DNA of 64,000 nt, from the IMG/VR virus record IMGVR_UViG_3300044998_001357, positions 62,001-126,000 of that record; one strand, 5' to 3'. The first letter of the stretch is position 1. Every line of letters starts with the position of its first letter. Origin of the DNA: a virus. The notes under the pieces are model-generated. The model ran no database searches. It saw only the letters and a list, made by a program, of their open reading frames with translations, and was not told the DNA's origin. Positions 7,864 through 15,648 of the stretch are shown here, in pieces. Both the position numbers and the translations under genes were made by a program.

Positions 7864-8932
7864 AGACTCTTCGATGGATAGTTTTGTCGACCGGATTTAC
7901 GAAGAAGTTGGCAAGGACTTTGGCGAAGGTGTGATGATTAGTGGTCAGGATGCTTTACGTACCCAAGCCCAGGTGATTCCCTGGACGCCATCGCTTGATA
8001 TCATCACCTGCGGTGGAATTGAAGAAGGTTCGTGTGTTGGTATCACAGGAAATCCCAAGACCGGCAAGACCAGTGCCGCGCTATCTTTTTGCGCGAATGC
8101 CCAAAAACCGGAATACGGCTCCCGGCCCATCTACTACGCGAAAATCGAGGGTCGTCTTTCGCTGAAGCACCTGCAGGCCATTCAGGGGCTGAGCCTGGAG
8201 CGAGGGAAATTCAACATCATTCAGAGTGTCGAGGGGCGTATCCTCAGTGCTCAGGATTATTTAAGTATCCTGGAAAAGATTATCAAAACGGTCCCCGGGG
8301 CGGTCGTGATTCTCGACTCCATCTCGGCTCTGTGTGACGAGAAGGAGCAAAACGAGGGGGTTGGCACCGAGACGCGTGGCGGCGGTGCGAAAATCTTCTC
8401 TCAGTGGTGCCGGCTGCTCAATCAGGTGGTGCCCGTCAACCGAACCATCGTGCTCGGCATCACCCACCTGATTAGCAACACCTCGGGGATGGGCGCACAG
8501 TACGTGGAGCGCGCGGCAAGGATGTGGCTCTATCAGAAGGATTACGACCTGCGCACAACCATGAAATCCGCCTGGAAGGCGGGCAATGACCAGGTCGGCT
8601 TTATCATAAAGTGGGTGTGTAACACATCCAAGAATGGTCAGCCGGGCATGACCATTGATAGCTATCTTCGCTTCGGGATTGGTTTTGACCGTCTGTATGA
8701 AATCCAGGTTCTGGGCATGGCCGGCGGATTGATTCGCAAGACGGGTTCCTGGTTGCAGCTATCGTACCTGACTCGCGAGCCTTACCGCCACCTGCTGGAA
8801 ACTCCCGAGGCTCCCAAGTTCCAGGGCGGCGAGAAGCTCTACGAGGCGCTGCTTAAATACCCCCAGTGGGCCAATGCCCTGGAGCGCGAGGTGATGACTC
8901 TGGCCGGCGGTCTTGCCGGGGTGAGCGAATGA
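7856..8932 (+). CDS. RecA/UvsX-like recombinase ATPase
   Basis: 358 residues. The RecA-type ATPase core shows Walker A as GNPKTGKTS (about residues 64-72) and Walker B as AVVILDSISAL (about 149-159), followed by a glycine-rich GVGTETRGGG loop and a VLGITHL strand like the end of the RecA L1/L2 region. Such phage recombinases form filaments on single-stranded DNA and drive strand exchange for repair and recombination-dependent replication. The N-terminal about 40 residues fit the small polymerisation domain. The gene overlaps both neighbours: an unknown helical protein upstream and a PD-(D/E)XK nuclease downstream. A DnaB/RadA-type ATPase is the main alternative; the position in a recombination block and the length favour RecA/UvsX. 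Confidence 0.75.
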   Translation: MSKDSSMDSFVDRIYEEVGKDFGEGVMISGQDALRTQAQVIPWTPSLDIITCGGIEEGSCVGITGNPKTGKTSAALSFCANAQKPEYGSRPIYYAKIEGRLSLKHLQAIQGLSLERGKFNIIQSVEGRILSAQDYLSILEKIIKTVPGAVVILDSISALCDEKEQNEGVGTETRGGGAKIFSQWCRLLNQVVPVNRTIVLGITHLISNTSGMGAQYVERAARMWLYQKDYDLRTTMKSAWKAGNDQVGFIIKWVCNTSKNGQPGMTIDSYLRFGIGFDRLYEIQVLGMAGGLIRKTGSWLQLSYLTREPYRHLLETPEAPKFQGGEKLYEALLKYPQWANALEREVMTLAGGLAGVSE

Positions 8933-9354
8933 AAATCACCGGATTAGATGGCCAGGTTTACAACTGGAATCTGTCAGGACACCAGCCCCTGCGTAGCGAA
9001 GAGGTTGGGTCGAGTTACCACACGCGCTGCCGCGAACTTTTGGCAGAGTTGTTCCCCACCGAGAGTCGTCTGGAAGAGCTTCCTCTGCCGGGTAGCGGTG
9101 GTCTGACGGCCGACTTTTTCCTACCCTTGCGGCGCATGATTATTGAGGTTCATGGTCAGCAGCACTATGAATACGTCCAACATTTTCATCACAACCGTCT
9201 AGGTTTTTTAAGGTCCATACAGAGAGACCAGCGAAAACAGCAGTGGTGCGACCTGAACTCGATTCGCTTTGTGGAGCTACCCTGGAATGAGGGGGTCGAG
9301 CAGTGGCGGCTTCGAATTCTTTGCCGGGAGCAGACCGATGGCGGAAACGATTAA
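8929..9354 (+). CDS. PD-(D/E)XK nuclease, Vsr/DUF559-like
   Basis: 141 residues, starting at an ATGA overlap with the recombinase gene. The core reads TADFFLPLRRMIIEVHGQQHY: an Asp, a strand, and Glu-x-x-Gly-x-Gln-His, the active-site pattern of the PD-(D/E)XK fold as seen in Vsr-like and DUF559-like enzymes. A basic helix (RDQRKQQWCDLNSIRFVEL) follows, ending in the typical final strand. Products of this type nick or cut DNA at mismatches, branches or specific sites. Next to the recombinase, a branch- or junction-resolving role is likely, but the substrate cannot be read from the sequence. A second nuclease with a related core is at 36589. Confidence 0.7.
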   Translation: MKITGLDGQVYNWNLSGHQPLRSEEVGSSYHTRCRELLAELFPTESRLEELPLPGSGGLTADFFLPLRRMIIEVHGQQHYEYVQHFHHNRLGFLRSIQRDQRKQQWCDLNSIRFVELPWNEGVEQWRLRILCREQTDGGND

Positions 9355-9832
9355 AGAGCGACTGGGTCAACTGGACCGCATTCTTGATGACTTTGAGCGA
9401 CCCCTGGGCATTTCCGTGGTCGGCGAGGACGAAATCACCCAAGAAGCGCGTCGGCTCTTGCAGTTACCCCCCGATGCGGTCCGCAAGTTTTCGGCACGGG
9501 ATTGCTGTGTCGCCGCTTACGTTTTGTCGCAGTACACCCACCGGCTGCAGCAGGCCATCAACAGGGAACAGTGCCGGGTGACGTGGGCTGAGAACAGTAT
9601 TCGGCGGTTAATTGCTCCACGAATCAACAACTATCGTGGGTATAGCTTTGAAGAGCGTCGACTTCAGGCGATTTACGACGACGAGGCGGCCCAGGAGTAT
9701 GAGTCGACCCGGGTCAGGTCTCAGCTGCGAATCGATAGAATCAATTATCTTGCTAATAAAACAGATAATATGATTAAATCTTTGTTAAGCATGAAGAATA
9801 TTAAGGGCAATGATACCGATGAGTCCACTTGA
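9338..9832 (+). CDS. Hypothetical helical protein
   Basis: 164 residues. ATG 9338 has GGGAG upstream and overlaps the nuclease gene by 17 bases. Nearly the whole chain is predicted helix with heptad-like spacing (LGQLDRILDDFERPL, YVLSQYTHRLQQAINREQ). It is Arg- and Gln-rich in the middle and Lys/Asn-rich at the end. No known family or motif is recognised. Position between nuclease and helicase genes suggests a role in replication, perhaps as an accessory or loader, but there is no direct evidence. Confidence 0.5.
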   Translation: MAETIKERLGQLDRILDDFERPLGISVVGEDEITQEARRLLQLPPDAVRKFSARDCCVAAYVLSQYTHRLQQAINREQCRVTWAENSIRRLIAPRINNYRGYSFEERRLQAIYDDEAAQEYESTRVRSQLRIDRINYLANKTDNMIKSLLSMKNIKGNDTDEST

Positions 9833-10304
9833 ATTAATCCGAGAAGGAATTTTGTGTCGTGACTGGGAGATGGTCCATCAGGGATACCTCCAGTTTACCG
9901 GTGAGTCCCTGGCGATGCGCGATGCCCCAGAACAATCAGAGGCGTTTTTGAGGCGACATGCCCGGCTGGTTATCGAGGAGTTCTTCAAAACTCCCCTGGT
10001 GGGCGAGTCATTGCCAAAACCGGTGAAGTCTCCCCCACCCCAGACGGAAGCGCAAGCCGCAGGCGGCGGTTGGGTCGATGACGGCACCCTGGCAACGGAG
10101 GATATTCCCCTTAGTCTTGCTTTGTCTAAGGGGAAAAAAACAATCCCTCCTCGAAACCCGGAGCCAAAAGTCGAGGTTCAGTGTTCGCGATGCGGCAAGA
10201 AGGAGTTGGTTGCCCCTATTTTCTGTCCCATCAAATATGAAGATGGTGACAAAAGTAATTACGTCTGTAATAGTTGCATTACCAGAGGAGCTTCCCGTGG
10301 ATGA
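9819..10304 (+). CDS. Hypothetical protein with C-terminal zinc ribbon
   Basis: 161 residues; an in-frame ATG at 9810 is an alternative start. The N-terminal 65 residues are helical (SPLELIREGILCRDWEMV). A Pro-rich linker follows, then a C-terminal zinc ribbon CSRCGKKE...CNSCITRG. The four-Cys ribbon and the place just before the DnaB gene, with an eight-base overlap, make a helicase loader or DNA-binding accessory plausible. No family match is claimed. Confidence 0.5.
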   Translation: MSPLELIREGILCRDWEMVHQGYLQFTGESLAMRDAPEQSEAFLRRHARLVIEEFFKTPLVGESLPKPVKSPPPQTEAQAAGGGWVDDGTLATEDIPLSLALSKGKKTIPPRNPEPKVEVQCSRCGKKELVAPIFCPIKYEDGDKSNYVCNSCITRGASRG

Positions 10305-11799
10305 AATGAGGGATTTGGCGTCGGAGCGAGCCGTTCTGGCCGGCGTTTATCAATATGGTGGTTCAGCCTGGCTGGAGGTATCCGACCTGCTTTGTGCGGA
10401 TTCCTTTGTTCTGGAATCAAACCAGCATATCTGGCGATGCTTTCACGAGGTGTTTTTGGACAATCCCTCGGCTACCATTGACCTGCCCACCATCCTGACG
10501 GTTGCCGGCCGGCTGGGCATGAGCGACCGCTTTGAAAAACAGGAAGAAAAAACCTACCTGCGCTCGATTACGAATTTCCCGGTCAAACTCGATAACCTCC
10601 GGGCTTTTGCACGAGTCATCAAGAAGCTGGAAATTGCCCGTGAGGCCCAGCAACGATTGCTGGAGGCTGCCAATGAGGTGAGAAGAATCACCGGGAAGGA
10701 GTCCATTGACCAGATTCTGGGGATTACCGAACAACCTTACCTGAGTCTGGCGGAGAAACTAACCTCGGCGAACTCCGAGGGGCCAGAACCGATGTCTGAG
10801 GGTCTTGGGGATTATGTTGAGCACCTGGCGAATAATCCTCGGGACATGGTTGGTATTCGCTCGGGCTACCGAATGTTCGATGTTGCTATCGGGGGAGGGT
10901 TCCGACCCGGCACCGTTAATGTGATTGGAGCTCGTCCCAAGGTCGGCAAAAGCCTTCTGGCGACCAATATCGCGGCGCGAGTAGCCAGCGGTGCGGGTTA
11001 CGACTGGCCCCGCTTTAACCCGAAGTGCCACATTCCTGTTTTGCAATTAGACACCGAAATGACCAAGCAGGACCAGTGGCACCGACTTCTGGCCCTGGTC
11101 AGCCAGGTGCCCACTGAGGTTATCGAAACGGGCGTGTTTGCTAAAAAAGCCGCTACCAAAAAAGCTATTGATGAAGCTGTTGAAAAGGTGAATCAAATCC
11201 CATACGATTTCCTCAGCATTGCCGGACAGGCATTTGAGGAGACGGTTTCCGTCATTCGTCGCTGGCTGACTAAACGGGTTGGTCTGAATGAAGACGGCAC
11301 AGCGAAACCGTGCCTGGTGATATTTGACTATCTCAAGCTGATGAGCAGCGAGGGGATGCAATCTCAGAATCTCACTGAGTTTCAGCTGATTGGTTTCATG
11401 ATGACACAACTGCACAACCTTGCGGTGCGTTATGGTATTCCGATTCTTACATTTGTTCAATTGAATCGAGAAGGGGTTTCCGTCGAAGACACCACGGTCA
11501 TTGCACAGTCGGACCGAACGATTTGGCTATGTTCCAACTTCTCGATTTACAAGGCAAAAAGCGACGAGGAACTGGTGGAGAACCCCCAGTTCAATCGCAA
11601 GCTGATTCCGATTATTGGTCGTCACGGAGCGGGTCTGCAAAGTGGCGATTACATCAATCTGAATTCTCGCGGTGGTACAGGGACCATTCTTGAAGGACCA
11701 ACCCGTCATCAGTTGCAAAAGGGTGAGTATCAACCCGAAAAGAATCAGGGGTTTGTTATTGATGAAGCACAATCAGACACGCCCCTCTTCGCCGACTAA
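10297..11799 (+). CDS. dnaB: Replicative DnaB-type helicase
   Basis: 500 residues from a GTG at 10297, which has GAGGAG seven bases upstream and overlaps the preceding stop; ATG 10306 is an alternative. The N-terminal domain reads LASERAVLAGVYQYGG, the usual DnaB N-domain opening, with helices to about residue 160. The RecA-like C-domain has Walker A GARPKVGKSLLATNIA, the QLDTEM strand, Walker B LVIFDYLKLM and a TFVQLNR segment. It unwinds DNA ahead of the phage polymerase as a ring around one strand. It is followed, with overlap, by the DnaG primase gene, giving a standard helicase-primase pair. Reading the frame upstream to 10078 is not credible because that part shadows the previous gene. 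Confidence 0.9.
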   Translation: MDEMRDLASERAVLAGVYQYGGSAWLEVSDLLCADSFVLESNQHIWRCFHEVFLDNPSATIDLPTILTVAGRLGMSDRFEKQEEKTYLRSITNFPVKLDNLRAFARVIKKLEIAREAQQRLLEAANEVRRITGKESIDQILGITEQPYLSLAEKLTSANSEGPEPMSEGLGDYVEHLANNPRDMVGIRSGYRMFDVAIGGGFRPGTVNVIGARPKVGKSLLATNIAARVASGAGYDWPRFNPKCHIPVLQLDTEMTKQDQWHRLLALVSQVPTEVIETGVFAKKAATKKAIDEAVEKVNQIPYDFLSIAGQAFEETVSVIRRWLTKRVGLNEDGTAKPCLVIFDYLKLMSSEGMQSQNLTEFQLIGFMMTQLHNLAVRYGIPILTFVQLNREGVSVEDTTVIAQSDRTIWLCSNFSIYKAKSDEELVENPQFNRKLIPIIGRHGAGLQSGDYINLNSRGGTGTILEGPTRHQLQKGEYQPEKNQGFVIDEAQSDTPLFAD

Positions 11800-12952
11800 T
11801 CCCTATTTCGATTCTGACCGCCTTAGTGTTCTTCAGCGTCTTTTGTCCTTTCGAATCGACGACCTTCTGCGCGAACTGGGGGTTGACGGCTACAAGACAC
11901 GCAAGTTGTTTATTGGGTGCTGTCCCGTCCATGGCGGAGACAACCCCAGTGCGCTGAATTTGTATCTAGATGGAGAAGTTGCTCCGGGTCTGTGGCGATG
12001 CAATACACGAAAATGCCACGACCACTTCAAGCGGAGTCTCTTGGGTTTTGTACGTGGCGTGTTAAGTCGGCGTCATCACGCCTGGTCACGCCCGGGAGAC
12101 AAGCTGTACGGCTGGAAGGAAACCATCGATTGGTGCTGTCGCTTTCTGGAGTGCGATTATCTGAAGCTGGAGATTAACCGCGAGGAACTGGAAAAACGAC
12201 GTTTTGCCGAGGGGGTGTCTTCCATCACCCGCAATCCCGACCACAATCGGCATCCGGGCTGGTCTCGGCAGGAAGTGCGAAAAACACTGCAGATACCATC
12301 GTCTTACTACCTCCAGCGAGGTTACTCGGCCGAGGTTCTTAACCGCTACGACGTGGGAGATTATCTCCATCCCAACCGGCCCTTATATGGTCGGGCCGTG
12401 GTGCCGGTTTACGAGCAGTCTCACCTTTCGGCCGTTGGTTTTACCGGCCGTTCGCTCTATGAGCAGTGCCCCAACTGTTCGCGCTGGCATTCACCGGATT
12501 CTCCCTGCCCGACCAGGCAAGACCGGGTTCGCTGGGGACAATCGAGCAAGTGGTACAATCACAACCTCAACAAAGACGGTTATCTATATAATTACTGGTT
12601 TGCTCATAAATCGATACGCGAGCTCGGAAGCGCGATTATTGTCGAGGGGCCTGGTGATGTCTGGAGACTGGTCGAGGCCGGGTTGACCAACGTGGTGGGT
12701 CTTTTTGGTTCGGACCTGTCTGACGAGCAGCAGGTATGGCTAGAGATGTCCGGAGCGTTGAATTTGATTATACTAACAGATAACGATATAGCAGGCATGG
12801 AGGCAAAAGCAATGCTTCAAAAACGGTTGTGTCGGTCGTTTCGTCTTCATTTTCCCAGGCTGACTTCTAAGGACGTGGGTGAGATGCCGGTCGAGCGAAT
12901 TCAGAGCGACTTGATGCCTCACATTCAGCCGTTATTGTTGGGACGACCATAG
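11762..12952 (+). CDS. dnaG: DnaG-type primase
   Basis: 396 residues. The N-terminal zinc-binding domain is visible as CCPVHGGDNPSALNLY...WRCNTRKCHDHF, with a Cys/His/Cys/Cys arrangement. The Toprim domain has AIIVEGPGDVWRLVEAG with the conserved Glu, and LIILTDNDIAGMEA with the DxD pair. A basic aromatic region lies between. There is also a small cysteine knuckle (CPNCSRWHSPDSPC, about residues 235-250) not usual in DnaG. The protein is shorter than bacterial DnaG (about 600), lacking a long helicase-binding C-terminal domain, as in many phage primases. ATG 11762 is chosen because it lies in the overlap with dnaB; the longer frame covers dnaB coding sequence. Confidence 0.87.
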   Translation: MKHNQTRPSSPTNPYFDSDRLSVLQRLLSFRIDDLLRELGVDGYKTRKLFIGCCPVHGGDNPSALNLYLDGEVAPGLWRCNTRKCHDHFKRSLLGFVRGVLSRRHHAWSRPGDKLYGWKETIDWCCRFLECDYLKLEINREELEKRRFAEGVSSITRNPDHNRHPGWSRQEVRKTLQIPSSYYLQRGYSAEVLNRYDVGDYLHPNRPLYGRAVVPVYEQSHLSAVGFTGRSLYEQCPNCSRWHSPDSPCPTRQDRVRWGQSSKWYNHNLNKDGYLYNYWFAHKSIRELGSAIIVEGPGDVWRLVEAGLTNVVGLFGSDLSDEQQVWLEMSGALNLIILTDNDIAGMEAKAMLQKRLCRSFRLHFPRLTSKDVGEMPVERIQSDLMPHIQPLLLGRP

Positions 12953-12965
12953 AAGGAGAGACACA

Positions 12966-13466
12966 ATGAAGAAGCTACTAATCGTTGGTCATGGTCGTGC
13001 CGGCAAGGATACTGCGTGTGAGTATCTTTCACAGATTACCTCGTTACGAAATGCGGGCACCACGAGCAAGTACCTGTGCAAGCATGTTGCACAAGCCCTG
13101 GGACTTTCCGAGGAGGAAGCCTATCGTCGTCGCCACGAGAGCAACGAGATGCGTCAGACCTGGTTTAAGATTGGTAATCAGGTGCGCGAAAATAGTCCGA
13201 CCACTTTACTGCGCGAGGCTTTGATGCATGGCGAGATTACCGGTGGGGTTCGCGATATCGCTGAGATTGTCGGTGCGCGAGAGGAGAAGCTGGTTGACCT
13301 GATTATCTGGGTTGAGAATCGTCGTGTGCCGCCAGACCCCACGGTTACCTTTGGGGTAGAAGAATGCGATATTGTGATTCCCAACCACGGTAGCCTGGAC
13401 GAATTTTATTATCGGCTCTGGCGTCTTGCACAGTTCGCCAATCTTCCAGGAGTCAAGCCATTATAA
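12966..13466 (+). CDS. P-loop (deoxy)nucleoside monophosphate kinase-like protein
   Basis: 166 residues. It opens with MKKLLIVGHGRAGKDTACEYL: a strand and a P-loop (GHGRAGKDT), as in phage deoxynucleotide monophosphate kinases and adenylate-kinase-like enzymes. A GGVRDIAEI segment and LIIWVENRRVP follow where the substrate-binding and lid parts would be. It probably phosphorylates dNMPs, feeding the polymerase together with NrdAB. AAGGAG precedes the ATG. Its 3' end contains AGGAG at 13448-13452, well placed for an ATT start of the next gene. Confidence 0.7.
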   Translation: MKKLLIVGHGRAGKDTACEYLSQITSLRNAGTTSKYLCKHVAQALGLSEEEAYRRRHESNEMRQTWFKIGNQVRENSPTTLLREALMHGEITGGVRDIAEIVGAREEKLVDLIIWVENRRVPPDPTVTFGVEECDIVIPNHGSLDEFYYRLWRLAQFANLPGVKPL

Positions 13467-14524
13467 TTACCTTTTTTCGTTCGTCGAGCTTTAATACTTG
13501 GAGCTTTTGTCAGTTCCAATATTACTTAACGTATGTTTTAGGATTGAAGCCAGACAACGAGAACGGCTGGAAAATACCTAGCCCCCAGAAAAAGGCGGAT
13601 AAGGGCTCCATTGTTCACAAGGTTCTAGAACTGCTTGCTTCCAAAAAGTTGGCCCTACAGGAGGGTAAACCAACCTTTGGCAACGACGAGGTCCGAAAGA
13701 CCTGGGACGCCAACTCTTTTGATGTGGAAGACGCCATTGATGTTGCGTGGCATCATTATACCCAGACGCTACCTACTCCTTTTGAGTGGACGCATCTGGA
13801 CTACAAAGATGTCCGCAAGTGGACTTTTGCCGCCATGGAGTTTTCTAATGGACTATTTAACCCCCTGAACCGGACCATTATTCGCCCCGAACAGTACTTC
13901 GATTTTACCATCCGGGAGCCGTGGGCACACTACCGATTCGAAACTCCCAACGGAGAGAAAATCGAGGGTTATCTGGGCCTTAAGGGGGCCATAGACTTGA
14001 CGGTGGCGGTGGATGGCTCTGTGGATACGATAGAGCTCATCGACTGGAAAACGGGCATGCGTAAAGATTGGGCCTCGGGGCAGCCCAAGGACTGGAAGAA
14101 GCTCAGGCGAGACCCACAGCTTCGACTGTATCACTACGCACTATCACGACTGTATCCCGATGTAAAATACATCATTATCACCATTGTCTGGCTCCAGGAC
14201 GGTGGACCGTTCTCGCTCGATTTTGGTCCTCAAGACCTCGTCGAAACCGAAAAGATGATTAGGGAAAGATTCAATCATATCCGGGAGTGCGAGCGACCCA
14301 GGCGTATTCGGCAGGACGCGGTCAACCGGTGGAAGTGCGAACGACTTTGCGTGTTTGGCCTCAATAACTGGCAAAACACCGGTACGGCGGTTTGTGACCA
14401 CATCCACGAGGAGTTGTTACAAATCGGCCTGGATAAGGCAACGCTGAGGTTTGGCAAGAAGGACGCATACCGCTCCTACGGTGGGGGTGGTGGTGTGACT
14501 AACCGAGAAAAAGAGGGTGTCTAA
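13460..14524 (+). CDS. Cas4/RecB-like PD-(D/E)XK nuclease with probable ATT start
   Basis: 354 residues if started at ATT 13460. The frame is open upstream of the first standard start (TTG 13544) and encodes RSSSFNTWSFCQFQYYLTYV, the N-terminal S-x-S...C...Y segment typical of Cas4/RecB-family nucleases. It supplies the first Cys; three more lie near the C-terminus (KCERLCVFG and TAVCDH), as for a Cas4-type iron-sulfur cluster. The nuclease core shows KGAIDLTVAVDG then ELIDWKTGM (GxhD...D/ExK). AGGAG at 13448-13452 is seven bases before ATT 13460; ATT 13466 is an alternative. It probably resects DNA ends during recombination or degrades host DNA. The stop overlaps the Nudix ATG (TAATG). Confidence 0.72.
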   Translation: MIITFFRSSSFNTWSFCQFQYYLTYVLGLKPDNENGWKIPSPQKKADKGSIVHKVLELLASKKLALQEGKPTFGNDEVRKTWDANSFDVEDAIDVAWHHYTQTLPTPFEWTHLDYKDVRKWTFAAMEFSNGLFNPLNRTIIRPEQYFDFTIREPWAHYRFETPNGEKIEGYLGLKGAIDLTVAVDGSVDTIELIDWKTGMRKDWASGQPKDWKKLRRDPQLRLYHYALSRLYPDVKYIIITIVWLQDGGPFSLDFGPQDLVETEKMIRERFNHIRECERPRRIRQDAVNRWKCERLCVFGLNNWQNTGTAVCDHIHEELLQIGLDKATLRFGKKDAYRSYGGGGGVTNREKEGV

Positions 14525-15174
14525 TGGAACAGGTTCTGGTTATCCCGAGTTCAGAAATTTCGCCGTGGATGTTTTCCAAGCTCGAAAAGGGCATCTCTTC
14601 AGATGTCAACCTGCTGTTTGAGTTTGACGGCATCTTCAACACAAACAAGATGCGGTTTATGAACCGGGATGAGGCCGAGAAAGACGAGAATTACAAACAG
14701 TTGATTCCCTACTGCGTTCTGGCAAACCATGATGGGAAAGTTTTTGCCTATCAGCGCACCAAAAAGGGGGGTGAATCCCGGCTGCATCATCACTGGAGCG
14801 TCGGGATTGGGGGACATATCAATCCCGAGGATGCCGACAGTAACGCTTCGGACTGGTCGTATCGTCGCGGGATGATTCGCGAACTCAAGGAAGAGACCGG
14901 AATTGATTTGATGGCTCTTCCGGCGAATAAGCGGATTCTGTCAGAAATTTGGCGCGCGGTCATCTATGATTCTTCCAATCCGGTGGGGCGGGTTCATCTG
15001 GGTTTTGTTCATCTGGTGTATCTACCTAAGCAGCTAACGATTCAGTCTCCGGACCCGGCCATCGCTAATGGGTGTTGGTTGAGCAAAGAAGAGGTCTTGT
15101 CCGACCTCTCCCGGTTTGAGAACTGGTCACGCCTTATTTTGGAGGGCGACCTCTTATGGACATGGCTTTCTTGA
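14524..15174 (+). CDS. Nudix hydrolase
   Basis: 216 residues. The Nudix box is present in a stretched form: GGHINPEDADS...YRRGMIRELKEETGID, with the conserved RE-x-x-EE-x-G core (about residues 98-128). The C-terminal part (GCWLSKEEVLSDLSRF) matches the usual end of Nudix domains. A 60-residue N-terminal extension precedes the fold. Nudix enzymes hydrolyse nucleoside diphosphate derivatives such as oxidised dNTPs, nucleotide sugars or ADP-ribose; the substrate cannot be read here. Start ATG overlaps the preceding stop. Among replication genes, dNTP-pool cleaning or nucleotide-sugar turnover are both plausible. Confidence 0.8.
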   Translation: MEQVLVIPSSEISPWMFSKLEKGISSDVNLLFEFDGIFNTNKMRFMNRDEAEKDENYKQLIPYCVLANHDGKVFAYQRTKKGGESRLHHHWSVGIGGHINPEDADSNASDWSYRRGMIRELKEETGIDLMALPANKRILSEIWRAVIYDSSNPVGRVHLGFVHLVYLPKQLTIQSPDPAIANGCWLSKEEVLSDLSRFENWSRLILEGDLLWTWLS

Positions 15175-15350
15175 CGAAGTTGGTTCTTATCGTCACGATT
15201 GTTCTGCTGATTCTTTACAATCTAGTGGTATTGTATATCGCAGGACCAGATGCCACAATCAGTCGAGTAGCTTACCAAGCTGCACAGGAAAATCCTTTTC
15301 TTGTTTTTGCTCTTGGGTTCATTCTTGGTCACATCTTATGGCCACTGTAA
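15156..15350 (+). CDS. Small two-helix membrane protein
   Basis: 64 residues overlapping the Nudix gene. Two hydrophobic segments are clear: LTKLVLIVTIVLLILYNLVV (about residues 6-25) and FLVFALGFILGHILWPL at the very end, separated by a short polar loop with QAAQEN. GGAGGG lies nine bases before the ATG. It has no holin-type charged tail. A hairpin terminator follows at once. It could be a holin-like or superinfection-related inner-membrane protein, but nothing fixes its role. Confidence 0.6.
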   Translation: MDMAFLTKLVLIVTIVLLILYNLVVLYIAGPDATISRVAYQAAQENPFLVFALGFILGHILWPL

Positions 15351-15361
15351 ACTGGGCATAG

Positions 15362-15385
15362 CCCTGGCGGTAATGCCAGGGTTCT
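15362..15385 (+). terminator. Hairpin terminator after the membrane-protein gene
   Basis: CCCTGGC (15362-15368) pairs perfectly with GCCAGGG (15375-15381) around a six-base loop and is followed by TTCT. The stable GC stem 11 bases after a stop fits transcription termination, though the T run is short. It opens a gene-poor stretch of about 300 bases (15351-15648). Confidence 0.55.
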
Positions 15386-15403
15386 CCAGGTGCCCTGATT
15401 TCA

Positions 15404-15472
15404 CGGGGACGGACCGGAGTCCAGCAGAGTCTTCTAAACTCAGCATGCGGGGTTCGACACCCCGGTTCCCGG
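15404..15472 (+). tRNA. tRNA-like structure, anticodon UCU (Arg), compact D-arm
   Basis: CGGGGAC (15404-15410) can form a seven-pair acceptor stem with GTTCCCG (15465-15471; one G-U). GGAC/GTCC form a four-pair D-stem with a four-base loop CGGA. The anticodon loop is CTTCTAA (15431-15437, anticodon TCT) on a four-pair GAGT/ACTC stem, the next pair being an A-A mismatch. A five-base variable loop follows. The T-arm is CGGGG-TTCGACA-CCCCG (15448-15464), with the TTCGA consensus. Missing are the two linker bases after the acceptor, a normal D-loop, and an encoded CCA. It may be a reduced tRNA-Arg(UCU), which would help read rare AGA codons, or a tRNA mimic or remnant. Confidence 0.45.
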
Positions 15473-15493
15473 CTGCCGATGCAAACGGTACGC

Positions 15494-15598
15494 ATGAACG
15501 TGGTAGTTAGCGGTCGTTCCACGCGAGAACTCGGGCTGATACCCCAGCAGATTCGGGACGCCCTGAGGATTCGCCTGTTTCAAAGTACCACGCTCTAG
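15494..15598 (+). CDS. Possible 34-residue ORF
   Basis: ATG 15494 opens a frame (MNVVVSGRSTRELGLIPQQ...) ending at TAG 15596-15598. The amino acid pattern is protein-like, with a strand and an amphipathic helix (IRDALRIRL), but the ribosome site is weak and no family is recognised. It may be a remnant. Otherwise the stretch 15473-15648 holds only the strong AGGAGGT ribosome site of the next gene. Confidence 0.25.
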   Translation: MNVVVSGRSTRELGLIPQQIRDALRIRLFQSTTL

Positions 15599-15648
15599 AC
15601 AGCGACCAATCCCATGATACCCTCCTGGCACCAATAGGAGGTAGTTTG

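Noticed and set aside
15473-15640. Second tRNA or small RNA after the tRNA-like element
   Set aside because: No T-arm consensus with a matching acceptor stem could be built, and no terminator follows.
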